DNA from: Halichondria panicea
Lineage: Eukaryota; Porifera; Demospongiae; Suberitida; Halichondriidae
DNA length: 64,000 nucleotides
Assembly: GCF_963675165.1 (NCBI RefSeq)
Contig: NC_087381.1
Span: forward strand, 1,860,001 to 1,924,000
Direction of reading: 5' to 3'
Each line of letters begins with the position of its first letter. Positions within the stretch are counted from its first letter, which is position 1. The notes under the pieces were generated by a model. The model was not told where the DNA came from. It saw only the letters and a program-made list of their open reading frames with translations, and made no database searches. Shown here in pieces: positions 42,401-56,400 of this stretch. The position numbers and the translations under genes are program-made.

Positions 42401-45400
42401 AAGTAAAACTTTGTTCCCAAATTAGTGTATATATATGTTATATAGAGGAGTACCATGGCAGGGTGTCATAATTATAATTATATGCAGAGGGGGAGGGGGG
42501 TATCCCACCTGGCTCAAATTCTCCTCCCTAAGGTTTCCATTCTATAGCTGGCGATGTTACATACTAACAGGGCATTAATTTAGCTCTAGTTTAAAATTCG
42601 GTATGGCACCAGAGTACTATAATACCCATGCATCAAACGCATTATAGGAATACAAAACAAATGAATATACAATATTCACTTTACAGCTAGCTAGCTAAAC
42701 TTCAACATTGGCCATACAATGTAGATTGTATACATGAGCATCAACGGGCCACGCCTATATGATTAAGCACATGCATGTGCACTATCACACACGCAATAAA
42801 TCGGCCTGGAATTGAGGCTACAGCACATGCATGCAACTGCACACTCACTATTCCCTTTAGTGACACTTCTGTTGTGAGTACTGTCAACCGTGTGTGAGGT
42901 GTGAGGGGGTTGATAGCCCACAAGGCTAGACACAGTGGCCCCGTCCTTCCATAGATCACCAATACTCACCACTGGCACTGGGGGAGAGGATGGTGCCCTC
43001 GACTCAATCCTGCATGTAGTATTTTAGAATGTGCAGTATGATAATGCACTAGACCATGTGGGATACTTTTACCAGGTTTTGTTAACCATTATACCACCTA
43101 TATACGAGGAAATTTTATCCCCAAAAAGACATCTGCTCGCTAAATTATGCTAAACTGAAAATGAAAAAATACACAGTTTATTTTGCTTTGTGCATGTGTA
43201 GCAATCCAAGTCCACGAGATATTTAGACCCGAAGCCATTATAGACTTGAACTGAGGCTTAATTAGAAAGAACAGAGTTCTATAAATGGAAAATAGAAGTT
43301 TGGACCTATTCAGATCCTTCATTGCCATCTGTCTGGCCATGTATCCCCTCATAGCGGACTGGATGGTCTCCACTGCATCTGATGCGTCAGACTCTTCACT
43401 ACCACTGCTTTCACTCAGCTTAATGTCATGTGATCTGCGCCTGGTAATTATAAGTGGAAATAGCAGCAAGAAAACTACTTAACAAGAATAGTAAAGGAAG
43501 TACATGTACATGCATGCAATGTATTATATTAACGAGCAGAACCATAGAATGATAGAATGGAGATAGCACACATTGAAACGTAGCACTTTTATAGGGAATC
43601 ATGCAAGCCTACAATATTAGCATACATGCGTGCATACCATTACGTATACTGCCCACATCCCAAATTTGGTACAGGCCATAATTTCCTGGGGTATAGCCCA
43701 TAATATATATATCCTGTTTTCATGCGATTGCTAGGATATGGCCAGGGGATAACTAGGATAATTCCCTCTGATATTTCCTCTGATATTTCCCCATAATAAT
43801 TTGTCGAAAACAGGCCAAAACGATCATAACACGTCATTGCCTCTCTCTATAAGGTTTCAAAAAATCATAAAATGAACCAACCGCTAAATGTATGGCCGTT
43901 CATAGCTGCTCTATTCTATAATAATACACATGCATGCATAATTTTTATAATTATCACCTAATTGGCTCATCCACTCGATCTAGTTTTGTGCCTTCCACCA
44001 TTTGCCTCCTGGCCATATGCCCTCTAAGTGCACTCTGGAGATGCAGTACGGCTTGTTCCCGCTCTTCCTCAAACCGTCTTTGTTTAATGGTTGACTGTCG
44101 TCTCTTCCAGTGGTGCTGAAGAGTAGAAGCTGCCGTCAATTGCTTCTCTCGCTCAGGAGTGAATACAAGAGACTTGCGACTGCATATGTGTGCATGGGTA
44201 GACAATGTATACATGTATATATACTACACACAACACTCTAAGGACATGCACTAGCAGTATTATAGAAATTTATCTGATTTACGTACCATGCTCAAATAAT
44301 CCCCTATAATTATGCTTGCATGAGTATAAAGTTAGGTGATTTTCCGGTGTATTTAGCGATGCTGCATGCGTATTTGATACAGCAGCTGAGAAAACAAATT
44401 TGATTTCTATATACATAATTATTATACCTAGCCAACTTTCTTGCATGGTCAATAGCAGTCATTTCATTCTGATGCTTTTCTCTGAGGACTTCTAACTCTT
44501 TCACAACTCCACTCTTGTTCATTTTCTCACTCTCCAAGTGCTCCTGCACTGTAGCCAGTGACTCTCTAATAGATAATTATGGGACTCTAAGTGTACAGTG
44601 TATCATGTGAAATGTTTCGTATACACATGCAGTGCATGTCGTGTGACAAAAGGAACATACAAGAAACACCCAATACAGTATAATACACGTGGTACTATAA
44701 TTATATGAATGACATGCGTATTTTTTTGCATGCACTATATATAACGTATATAATTATTGTAACTCACTGAGTGCCCTCAGCCACTGTTCTGTAGTGGGTT
44801 CTATCATCCTTCAATTTCCTCACAACATTGCGAAGTTTGTCTCTCTCAGTCACCACTTCTGACATCTGAGTCTATATAGTGAGGGCGAATATACTGTAGT
44901 TAAAAAAGTGTCACGGTAATCAGTATAATTATTACACTCAATTGTAATGTTAATGACCATTGAAGTTTTGACCATGGCATGCAATTGAATAGTAACACGA
45001 TCACATCAGTAACACAGACATAAATTAACTGTTAACAATATAAAATAATATAATAATATAAGAAGAAAAAATGGTGGATTGAAAAAATAACAATTGGATC
45101 AGAGTTTCGTTTCTAGTGGGCTGATGGTGACAGGGTAATTGACGTCAGACTCGTTGCAGGCATACCACGGTAGACCAAGAACATCGTCGTCATATTCCTG
45201 CAAGAAAGAATGAAGTTAACGATACAACCTCATGACATGTATTACGTGGCATTTTGGTGCAATACATACACACATGCATGTACATGTATACATGTACCGT
45301 ATATATATAGCGGGTAATTTTCAGGGGACAAAATATTCGTGGTTCAGCAATATTAAGACATTTCGTGGGTAAAATTTTCGTGGTAGCTGCTTGCACTGCG

Positions 45401-48400
45401 TTTAAATGAGGACAAGGCGTTTAATTACAATCACTGCATGGCATTTAATCGAGGAAACACGATACACAAATGTTCATGTACATGTATTATAATTATATAG
45501 ATCATTAAGTATGTATAATTATTGCCTGCAACATTTCTTACCTCGACCCGGTCCTCAAGGTACCAATCCTCGAATGGAGTCGGAATGAAGTCCAGCATGT
45601 CACTTTGTGTCTTCATGCCAGCATCCATTGAGTAACTGTGACTGTCGGTAATAGTAGAGTTAAAGGTACTGGAGCTGGTGAGACTTGAGCAGGTTGTATC
45701 CACCTGTGTACGAGGAGCCAATAGTAAAAATATACACACATGCAAAAATACAAGCAACATCAGAATAATAATTTACTGATACACGTATAGTATATGGTGT
45801 GTGCATCAAACTCACCACACTATCTGGCAGGCGTCTAACATGAGAACACTCTGGAATACTGAATGACACACGCTTCCCTTGACAGACAGGAGTGCTACTT
45901 GAACGCTTGGCCAGTGGTGTTTCATCTACAGAGTCTTCTTCGCTTCTCTCCTGCTGAGGACTTGGTGGCGTTCCATTGACAGTGCGACCCAGAATAGAAG
46001 CAGTGTGTAGTCGGCCATCATGCCATAGTACAGAGCAGCTACTCGAGGGAAAGGAGAAGGGAAAAGCAACTCTCTCAGAGGAAACAATGACACACTCTTT
46101 GTTGTCAAGCTGAACAACATAGTGACTGGTAGCATTGGAGAGTAGAGATGTCTTGGATGCCATTTTAGAAGAGATTCCACTTTATCAGATTTGAAGGGTG
46201 ATATAAGATGTTGATACTCAGGGATTGCTTTTATACATGTACATGTATGTGAAGGTCTCCTCTCACAACCTGTCATTTTAGGCGACCTTTAAGCCTAACC
46301 AATTAACACAGGAATGAAAGGAATGTTGTACTCATTCAGGGGTATACTGATGGGTGCACAATGCCTTTGAAATGTACAGGTGTTATGGTGTTGTTCATTG
46401 CATTGTAGCACCCACCACAAATCAAATATACACTCAAATAGAGCACTGAAGTGCTAACCCTCCGCTGTTTACATGAATACAATAAATGCAGTAGTAGTGG
46501 AAGCTGGCTAAGAAGCACTGAAATTAGGTATGCTGAAACTGTTTTGCATTCATGAGGCATACTAGGATCACAGCAAAGTCAGTCAGAAAAGAGCCTAGAG
46601 AGTTATGGCTCCTGCATGGTCTGGGGCTAGGGATAAGCAAAGAAGCAACAACCCTAATCACAATTCTAGCTTTCTATTTTAGTGACCCTTTTCCATTGTT
46701 CCTGGTACAGGATCACTTCAGCTGTAAATACATGCCTCACATAAAGGGTGACTGTAGCTAGAGGCCATGTAGCCAACGTTATTCGACAATGAAGCAATCA
46801 AATTCTGCCACTATTATAAAACTAATAACTTGTTGCGTGAAGGCTATCCGTACTGTAAACGCAGCACTATAGCATCTAGGTGAGCAGGCTCAGAAATTAC
46901 AAAATTACAAACCAAACGACTACTCTATACCCGTGACCACCCACGCACATCGGGTCATAATTACACATACATGTATACCGTACAATGTACGTATAGTATA
47001 GTAACACGCAAATGTCAGGCTAAGTTATACATGTGCATGACTGTACATACAATGTAGTGCAGTATTTCTTAGTATATACAGGCTCTGCAAGGCTTCTTCT
47101 ACCCAAACCCAATGGAAACATGCCCATAGACAAATTCCAACTGTAACAACCTTGCTATGTGGTTGTTGCAAGGTATATAGATGTAGTTACAACCTTTCAG
47201 TCATTTGTCAACCATGTGAAAACCATGTAACAAGCTTGGAAATAACCAGTGACAAAAGTTGAACAACCTCGTAACATGCTAATTATAAGCTTGAATGTAC
47301 ATGTATGAGGAATAATCCCGGGGTGGCTATGCTAGAGATACATACACTCACTTGCAGTGACTGTATCCTGTCAGAGGAGTCACTCTGAGCACCGGTGAGT
47401 TCCCCTATCCTTCTCTCATAGTGAGCCTTGCTGCTCTCCATCTCAGACACCATGGACTTTAGTTTGGACCCAGTCTCGGAAGCTTTCTATATCAATATGT
47501 ATTAATTTGTGTACATGCACACATTGTACGGTTCAATCGTTTTGATAACACAAGTACATGTACATGTATGCCTAAAAATCCAGAAACGGTATGTTACCGT
47601 ACGTATGTCTAATTCCGCACACAAGTACACTTTTCACAATATACACGTACATGTTCAATAACTAATAGTTAGACTAACTAGATACTTAGTGCCGCACATG
47701 CACAAACCTTGCCCTCGAGGCTTGACTACAATAAAACAAGTTCCTTTGCTGGACAACAAGATACTAAGTATATAAGTTGGCAGGTATACAAGTCCCATAG
47801 TATACATGTACATCCTCTGAGGCACTTTTCCCATGTACTTCCCATGTAGATCTTATCAACTAGTGTCTAAAGTACCGTATTACTAGAATGTTTTGTGAGC
47901 ATCAAACATATGCGAACTTTGTGAGGGTTGATCAATCCACAAAATAAATTGCAAAACCTAAATTAGTAAGTAGTAAAATACACACAATCCTTGCCAGAAC
48001 GCAATAGTTAGATCGTAAAGGGTCAATTTTTCTGTTGATTTGGCTCATTCACAAAGGTTTTTCATCAGCAAAATATTCTAGTAATACGGTATATTGTACA
48101 TGTACATGTCTCACCAGTTCTAGGTCCACAATACTTGAGAGCAGTTGACTTCTCTTGTGATCCACGTATTTGTCGGCGATACTTCCCCTCAGCCCCTGCT
48201 CATTATGACTAATAACCTCGGGTCCAGCACTTCTGTCAGCTTCATACTGCGAAAGAAAGCCAGAAGCATCAGGGTGTCATACAGGGGGAAGGGGGATATC
48301 CCCCCTCTAAAATTCAAGTACAAGTGTTCATAGCTGGAAATGTTACAGGGTATTGAAATACATGACTGTAACCATTGATCCTTTTTTTAGCAAAAATTTC

Positions 48401-50366
48401 AAAAGCATGCCTTATATCCCCCCTCTACTTCAAAATCCTGTATGAAACCCTGAGCATGGTATACATACTGATACAGTTTCCGTTCAGCTTGCAAAGCAAG
48501 TTGAATAGATAGCACTCCTGATAGCACACAAAGGCTCGCTTCCACATGTATGGATTCCACATGTATGGGTCCCACATGTATGATTTCGTGTTTACTTTGT
48601 TTACTGTTAGAAAACACAAATGCACAAAAAACAATTGTTTTGCTGCAGCTTACTGTACTGTATGCAATTGGAAGAGAATTTTACTTTTAATTTCGCCTCC
48701 ACTGCATGCACATATGTACATTACACCTCGCCACTAATCGATCTCATTGGTCAACAGCTGTTACAGTATGATTTAGTATATAAATCACAGGGCTCGAAAT
48801 TACAGTCAGACACCTGACAAAATCCAGTCATTATGTGCACGTGTCCAATCATTGCATGTGTTAGTCAGACATTTTGTCGAAGCATACATGTAGAGCTAGC
48901 CAGAGATCGCTATATAGGGGTTAGCTATTCTAGCACTAGTAAGAGCCTTATCAGAGTTCTTGTAGCTCAGAACAAGAAGTGTGGACAGTGAAAATGATCA
49001 AGAATTACAAATTGCCTCGTGGCTGTACATTCAATGTAGTTAGCTAGTTGAGAGCAAGCGAGCTGTCTCTGAAGTTCTTAGTTTATTATCTCTCTCTGGC
49101 TGAATGGTCGGTCTCTCTCTTTGGCTGGTGGGTCTTTCTCTACAAAGTTTCATGATAAGCTATCAGGCCTAAGAAACTTGAACGAGTTTATTGATGGCTC
49201 AAGGAATATTCGAGAGTCCAACTTCGAAGATCATGCTGCCAGCCTCATGCACAAGAACCAATGACTTGTGTGCCTGATTTTGAATATAGAAATTGTATAG
49301 CCTAGCCAACTTTGCATGTCAGAGCAAAATTACATGTTGTCAGATCAAAACATTAATTGGACTGACATGTTGACAGTCATGCTAATATTTTTAGCGCGAG
49401 CCCTGAAATCAGCACAATTAAGCACCAAACTTTGTTTACACAATGAAATTGCAACTTCATAAACAAAATGTAGATGATCATACAATCATGGGTAGTGGAC
49501 GCATATGAACAATACATATTATTATGTGCATGTAGATAATCATACATGTACATGTGTATAGTGGATAGTTAAAACACACCATTTTCAGTTTCTTGGTCAA
49601 TAGAGAGTTTTTGTGCTCCATGCCCTCCACTTGAGCAGCCATCTTGACCATGGCTTTGTTGAGTGCCTTCAGTTTGATCTGAGCACCTCTCTCTGTCTGG
49701 GATGATACAATACCCTCTCTCTCAGACAACATGCTCGATAGTCTGATCACGCAGGAAAAGAAAACACATGCAATAGACCGTATGTATATATACATGCATG
49801 TAGGATTGGTTCTTATAATATATCAAATAAATTTCACTCACTCAGAGTGAATTAAAGGACGAGAATCACTTGTTGATTAAGTTAAAGTATATGTATGTAC
49901 ATGTACAGATTACTGTATACACAGTATATGTGTATGTAGTAGGTATAATTATTTGGTGATGTGACAAATCTAGGTGAGGATTGCCAATTTAAAAATCCGT
50001 CAATGTGATCAACCAACATGAGATATAGAGTCACTAATGTCATGCAGCATGATTGTCAAGTTACTATGCCTATTGCTTGCCAACTATACGTGATATGTGC
50101 ACATGTTAATTTTGATTGATAATCGTATAAAGATAGTGCCCACATGCACAGAGCTGACATGTGCTCTTACCTGCATACTTCCCTGTAATAAGTCTCAGTC
50201 TGTATCTCCATCTCTCTGATCCTCGTTACAGACACGTCACCTTTAACAGCTGCCAACTCTCTCTCCCTTTCCCTCAGTGCCGTCTCCAGGGAATGAACTT
50301 TGACCCTGAGAGCAGTACCGGGTGATGACCCACTCTTTTTAACTAGAGAGCGAGTAGCCTCTCGCG

Positions 50367-50415
<49 letters not shown>

Positions 50416-53400
50416 CGTGTATGTGTGTAAACACATGATATACTGACACGAATGGACAATCATCCATCAAAACATGATCGTAATCGTACATCAGACTTGA
50501 TGGTATAGGTTGCCTTATAACATACAATTCTAATTTTATACAGTGTGGGATAGCCTTATCATGCACTCCAAGGTATAGTAGAGGAAGCCAACATGCAATA
50601 CCACATTTCAGTGTACTGGGAAGCTACCAATTTCTTGGAATAATAGGGCATATTGCATGGTGTGTACATGTACTATAAGGTATGTGTGCATGTCACCACA
50701 CAACTGTGGCAATGAAGACTACCATAAGAATTACTCCAAACTGATGCGAGAATTCCAACACAGTGAAGTTTTGTCCATGCAGTATATGGTATTCTAGCAA
50801 ATGAATTACTCGATCCTCTTTTGAGCTGTGAAGCAAGTGGAAACTTGTGAAGTGAAGATAGCAATAGTTTAATGTACCATGTAGCACGCTTCATTTTGGA
50901 AATGACATTTAATGCTAAAACGTAACACAGAAAAAATCTATGATAGTTATATAGCGCTGTTGTAATAAATTTGTAATAGTGTAACAGTGAGAGGAAGCTA
51001 ACAGTGTCATGCATAGTCAGTGTATACTGGTATAGCTACCGTATAGCGGGTAATTTTCGGGGGACAAAATATTCGTGGTTCAGCAATATTGAGACATTTC
51101 GTGGATAATATTTTTGTGGTTGCTGCTTGGATTGCAGGTAAAGGTAGGCAAGGTCGCTTCATTCGTGGGTAAAATATTCGTGGTCAGACCTCCAACCACG
51201 AAAACCACGAATATTTTGCCCCACGAAAATTACCAGCTATATGGTATCTAAACCCATTTCTTGGAATGGTTAGCATAGTCCATGTACCAGTATATATAGC
51301 TATAATATTTAATTATAGGAAGTATCACTGCCACTATTATTATGGCCAGGTAACAAGACTACACCACAATCAAAAATGGAAATGATAAAAATTAATGATA
51401 ATGGACATTCTAGGAATGATACCTGTGCATATCTAGAAATTTCTTGGAATATTTGTATAGTGATCATGCATGTCTGTATATATAAAGGCGCTGTCACCCT
51501 GCTACATGAAGATATATTATACCCACTCTTCGACTCAGATTATCTTGGCATTATAAGATGAGTTTCGTTAACAAGCTGAGCGCATTCGCAAGATCTTTTG
51601 CCACTACAGTTAAGCCAGTTTACCGTGGTGCTACTACAGTTAAGCCTGTCTACAGAAGTGCTAATGCAAAAGATGCCGCTTCTATTACTAGGATGGCCAT
51701 TCAAGAAGGTTGGCACGTTGGACCGTACGATTTCCCTACATTTTTCGAGTTTGATCCAAAGAGCTATCATAATTATTGGAGAGGTTAATGGACAGCATGC
51801 ATGTCAAGTTGGAGTGATTGAATTCCCTAAACACCACTATCACGCAGGTGGTTTGATTGTTGCTGAGGAGTTTCGACAGATGAGATATAGCACAGATTGT
51901 GTTAAACACGGCGTCGATTTAACTGATAATTAAGAGATACACAATTGGAGCAGACATCAACATGACTGCACTAGCACAATTTCAGTTTTTTGGATGTGAA
52001 AAATTCTGGGACACGTACGTTGCAATGTTTGATCTTGAGAAAATAGCTAATGTTGGCGTAGATCAGAAATCTTCAAGTTTTGCTATGCCAATTCAGGATG
52101 TAGATCTCGACAAGCTACTGAAGTATGACCACAGAGTGTTTGGTACGCCACGAGACAAGCTAATGACAAGATGGATCAACACTCCGGGAAGCTTTGGATG
52201 GGCAGCAATTGATCACAGCAACAACATAACTGGCTACATTGTTCTGAAACAAGTCATTCGAGGAGGGGGAACAGAAATCGGCCTAGCGATAGCCCCTTTG
52301 TTTGCTAACGATAAGGATACCGCTAAGATACTAATAAAGACAGCAGGCCAAGAGTGTCTAAGCTAATCCAGCCATTCCAAAGACAAAACTGGAGTTGTTT
52401 CATCCGGCAGGGGATATTTGTGGAGAGAGTGCTGCAGAGCTGGTGGATGAGCTGGGAGCTGAGATGACTCATATCGCTCACAGGGTCTATTTGGTGTTTT
52501 TTCACACAAATCAAGCTGAATAAAAGAAAACTCGGCACTAACATAGCTATCAGTAGTGCTGGGTGTATGTGTGCATGATGCCTGATTGCTTTGAATTTCT
52601 CTTTTAGGCCCCCTACGAGAAAAATAAGCAGATATAGTGATCATTGTGTACTTTCTTGAGCGCAACTCGCCTCCAACCAGAGGGTGTGACGTCACACACT
52701 GCATTTACCTAGCATCACGTGGGGCGTTGCCTATCCGTTTATCTATGCTTGAACAGAACTTGCACATGCGTTACTTATAACTGAAGTGATCCTGTACCAG
52801 GAACAATGGAACAGGGTCACTACAGTAGAAAGCTGTATATACCAGGAACAATGGAACAGGGTCACTAAAGTAGAAAGCTTGAATTATAGCTCCTGCTGCT
52901 TTTAGCCGACTGGGAATCCTACTCCATGCTAGCCTCGATCCCAGGCCGCACTTCCCACTAGGGAAGTGGGCCTGGTATCGACTGCTTGCGCATGCGCTAA
53001 TATCCCCCCGGTATCTGGGGGCTTTGGATAACATCGTTTATGCTCAGTAAAACTATGACATCACAACGAAAGGAAGTGGATTGAAGGAAGTAGATAGAAA
53101 GTTCGATTGAAAGTTTCTAGCCCATCGGATAGCATTCTCTGATAGCTACCCTTAGCCTGCTATGTTAACAAAAGACTCACAGCCTGCAACAGTGTGGATG
53201 ACGATCGTCTGAAAGGAGTGACGGCTGATAAGAGCCTATATGGACAGGCCACGCCCATTTAACACTAACTTTGGTGAAAGTCTACTATAGTACTGCTACT
53301 GATTCTATCAGAAGAAAATAGCAGTACAACAAACCTACACAGCTCTGTCTCTAGCTAGCTAGCTATATAGCTCTGTGTATGACTTTTAGGATATTTTCTC

Positions 53401-56400
53401 TGATGTATCCAGTATTATAGGAATATTTACGGGGGAAAAAAATCCAATAATTTGGCGCATGCGCAAGCAGTCGATAGCAGGCCTTCTTTCAAAGGCCGGT
53501 GAAGGAGGCTAACTCCATGCAGGACCTGGAGCCATACTTCTCTGAGACTCCAGGCTTCTTTGCTGTGATCCTAATCCACAGTACATATATCTATAGACTA
53601 TAGTACCACTACCTGTTCTCAAATGTTTCAGCATGCCTCCATTCTTTATTGCTCCTGAGTTGCTGTGCAAGTCATACATGATAACAACATCACTATAATT
53701 ATGCACTGCATTATATCACTCTTCTGGTTTCTTTATAATAATGTCACCAGCCGAGGGTTTGCACTTTAGTGCTCAAGTTGTACAAGTTTGTTGGATCTAT
53801 TCTAGAACTGACATCAAGCGTTCAAGATGACACTGTTTCCCTCTGAACACCAGAACACATGGTACTTCCAGCCCTTTTCCTCTTGACAGTTGTGGCAGAG
53901 TGTCTTCTTTCTCATCATTCCTGGAGGCTGTACATCGATCATCCAGCCCATGGACAAATGTATAAACAAGACCTACATGAGACAAGAATGGGGAGGAGTG
54001 GATCAAGCAGGACAGACCCGTACCCACCACTAAATCTGGGAATCTTGACTGGGTGTCAAGAGCCTGGGCATCCAGCGATCACAGTGCATTTCTTTTTAGT
54101 CTGTGGATTGGCTAATGCTCTGGATGAAACAGAGGATAATAAAGTTTCAGATGACATCCCTCACATCTGAGGAAGACCAAGTAAACCAGGACCCCTCAGA
54201 CTCAGATGTAGACAGCATGGGGGATCCCTTCTCTGATGAAGACTCTGAAGATCAAGATGAGGAAGACTGAGCTCACAAATTATTATGCTATTGCTTTTTA
54301 TCTTGCATACCGTATTTACTTGATTAAATGCCCTCCTTGTAAAAGCTCTGTCTTTGTCAATAAACGCCCATCTTGAATAATCGCCCATGTATGGGGCGTG
54401 GCACTGTGGGTGGAGCTGAAATAGCACGTGGAACCAGTTACAAGCGTGGCAGCATAGAATAAAAATACTTTTTTACGATGCATCGATGGCAGAGAGAGAG
54501 ACACCGACACAGAGGGCACTCCTATGACTTAAATTTAAGCTGAGAAATAGAGATTTAAGCTGAGACAGCAGCCCAAGAAGAGCACAATAACTGCTGCTGT
54601 GCAAGAGTTTTGGAGGAGACATAACAATAAACGCCCTCCTGGATTAAACGCCCCCTCTAAAGACTTCGTTAATCAAGTAAATACACATGTATTCTGTTAT
54701 CTGTATGTGTTGTTGATTTACTGACAGTGTTAATTAAGTTTGGTGGGCGTTAATTGAATTAGGTGGGCGCTTACACGGTTCAGTAGCCATAATCAAATAT
54801 CCGCCCACCCCTTGTTTAGCCTAAATGTAGCTATCAAAACATATGGACGGTTCGCCGGTTAAGTACGGTATACATGTTATATAATAATTATATAGAAGCA
54901 TGCAACTTATATACATGCATGCAGTAGTATACTAGCTGCACGTTAAAGATTTTTGTTCAACCTAAATTCATATACCTTAAGGTGACATATTTTCGCGAGT
55001 ATAAATTCTGCTATTTCCGCGAACGAGAGTAAAATCGCAAAAATGTGTAGTCGCAGATAATTAGAAAATACAATGAATCTCATTAAACTCACTTGCGAGT
55101 AATTAAAAACGCTATATTATGATTCACCACTTGAGCAGGATTTAGCAGAATTTAATACCAGTAAAATGAGCTAAACAGTGACATCGCAAATAAATGTATC
55201 TGTCACCAAGGCAATAATTTGTACTTCCTGTATTAGAGTCAAATAAATGTATCTGTCACCAAGGCAATAATTTGTACTTCCTGTATTAGAGTTAGAGTAC
55301 GCAATTCCAATAGAATGTACACAAAAAGCATTCTTCCAGACCTACGTCACAGATACTTAAATTTAATACCAGCAAAATGAGCTAAACAGTGATATCGCAA
55401 ACAAATTTATCTATCACCAAGGAAATAATCTGTACTTCCTGTATTAGAGTTAGAGTACGCAACTCAAATAGACTGTACACAAAAAGCATTCCTCCAGCCC
55501 TACCTAGTCACAGATACTTCGCAAAGTCATAATGCAAAACGCCCCTCTGGTATTAGACAGACAATTAAATTAAATATTGTACATGAGAAATAACAAGTAT
55601 CAAAGTCCAGCCATGCAGGAATGTTCAGCATTGCTAGAGTTTCTTCTTTGCAACCATGCAGGTTTTATAATTGTCCAAGGCTCATTTTGTAGAAGATTCT
55701 GTGTTCCTAGACCTATAGTCCTCGACTTCTTGGGATGCATGTCAATTCTGCTTCACCATAGCACTAGAAGCGGCTCTTTTTGCTGGGGGCTTGAGCTGTT
55801 TTGCAGCAGTGTAGAGGCGAGCTTCTTTGGCTTGGTTGTGATGCCGAGGATAGTGGAGGGCTGTTTGAGCAGCAGTTACACTGAGTAGTGGGGGGCTGTT
55901 TCTTTGCAGCAGTAGTGGGGTGGGGCTGTTTTGCAGTGGTTTCAGCGTTGGACAATTTTGTGTCAAGCCATTCGTCGGTCATACCAATCTTATACGCTGC
56001 ATACGCTGGCGTCTAGAAGAGAGAAGAGATGGAGCTGTGTCTAGAGTAGTCGTTGTCATCTTTTTGTGCAGTTTATATTGTGTTACTAAGACAGTGTTAT
56101 GTTGCTATGCCCTCGGGATATAAACTAGTTATAACACATGCACTCGGGATGCATGGCATATATTGGACTCACTTACGCCCTCGTGCTTAAGTGCAATATA
56201 TTCCATACATCCCTTGTGCCCGTGTTATAACTATAACTTATACAACAGCATGTGGTTGTGATGTAGGGTTGAAGAAACACCTACTACGATTTTAAGTGGA
56301 GTTGTGTATACTCTTCCAAATGAACTCTTGAGACCATGCATGCACCACCTCGACAAATTCCTGAGTGACACCCAACGTTGTACGGAAACCCGATGTATAC

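Larger units (their letters stand above)
38694..43455. repeat. Boundary duplication, right copy (J2)
   Basis: Counterpart of J1. It holds an orphan NIDO exon 1 and the working last three IQCE exons, and has been enlarged by a GNAT gene copy (40573-41530) and a dispersed repeat (41735-42080). Confidence 0.8.

Noticed and set aside
53797-54427. Overlapping 75-105-aa frames on both strands as a transposase
   Set aside because: No catalytic motif can be followed in any frame and the frames contradict each other; left as unassigned.
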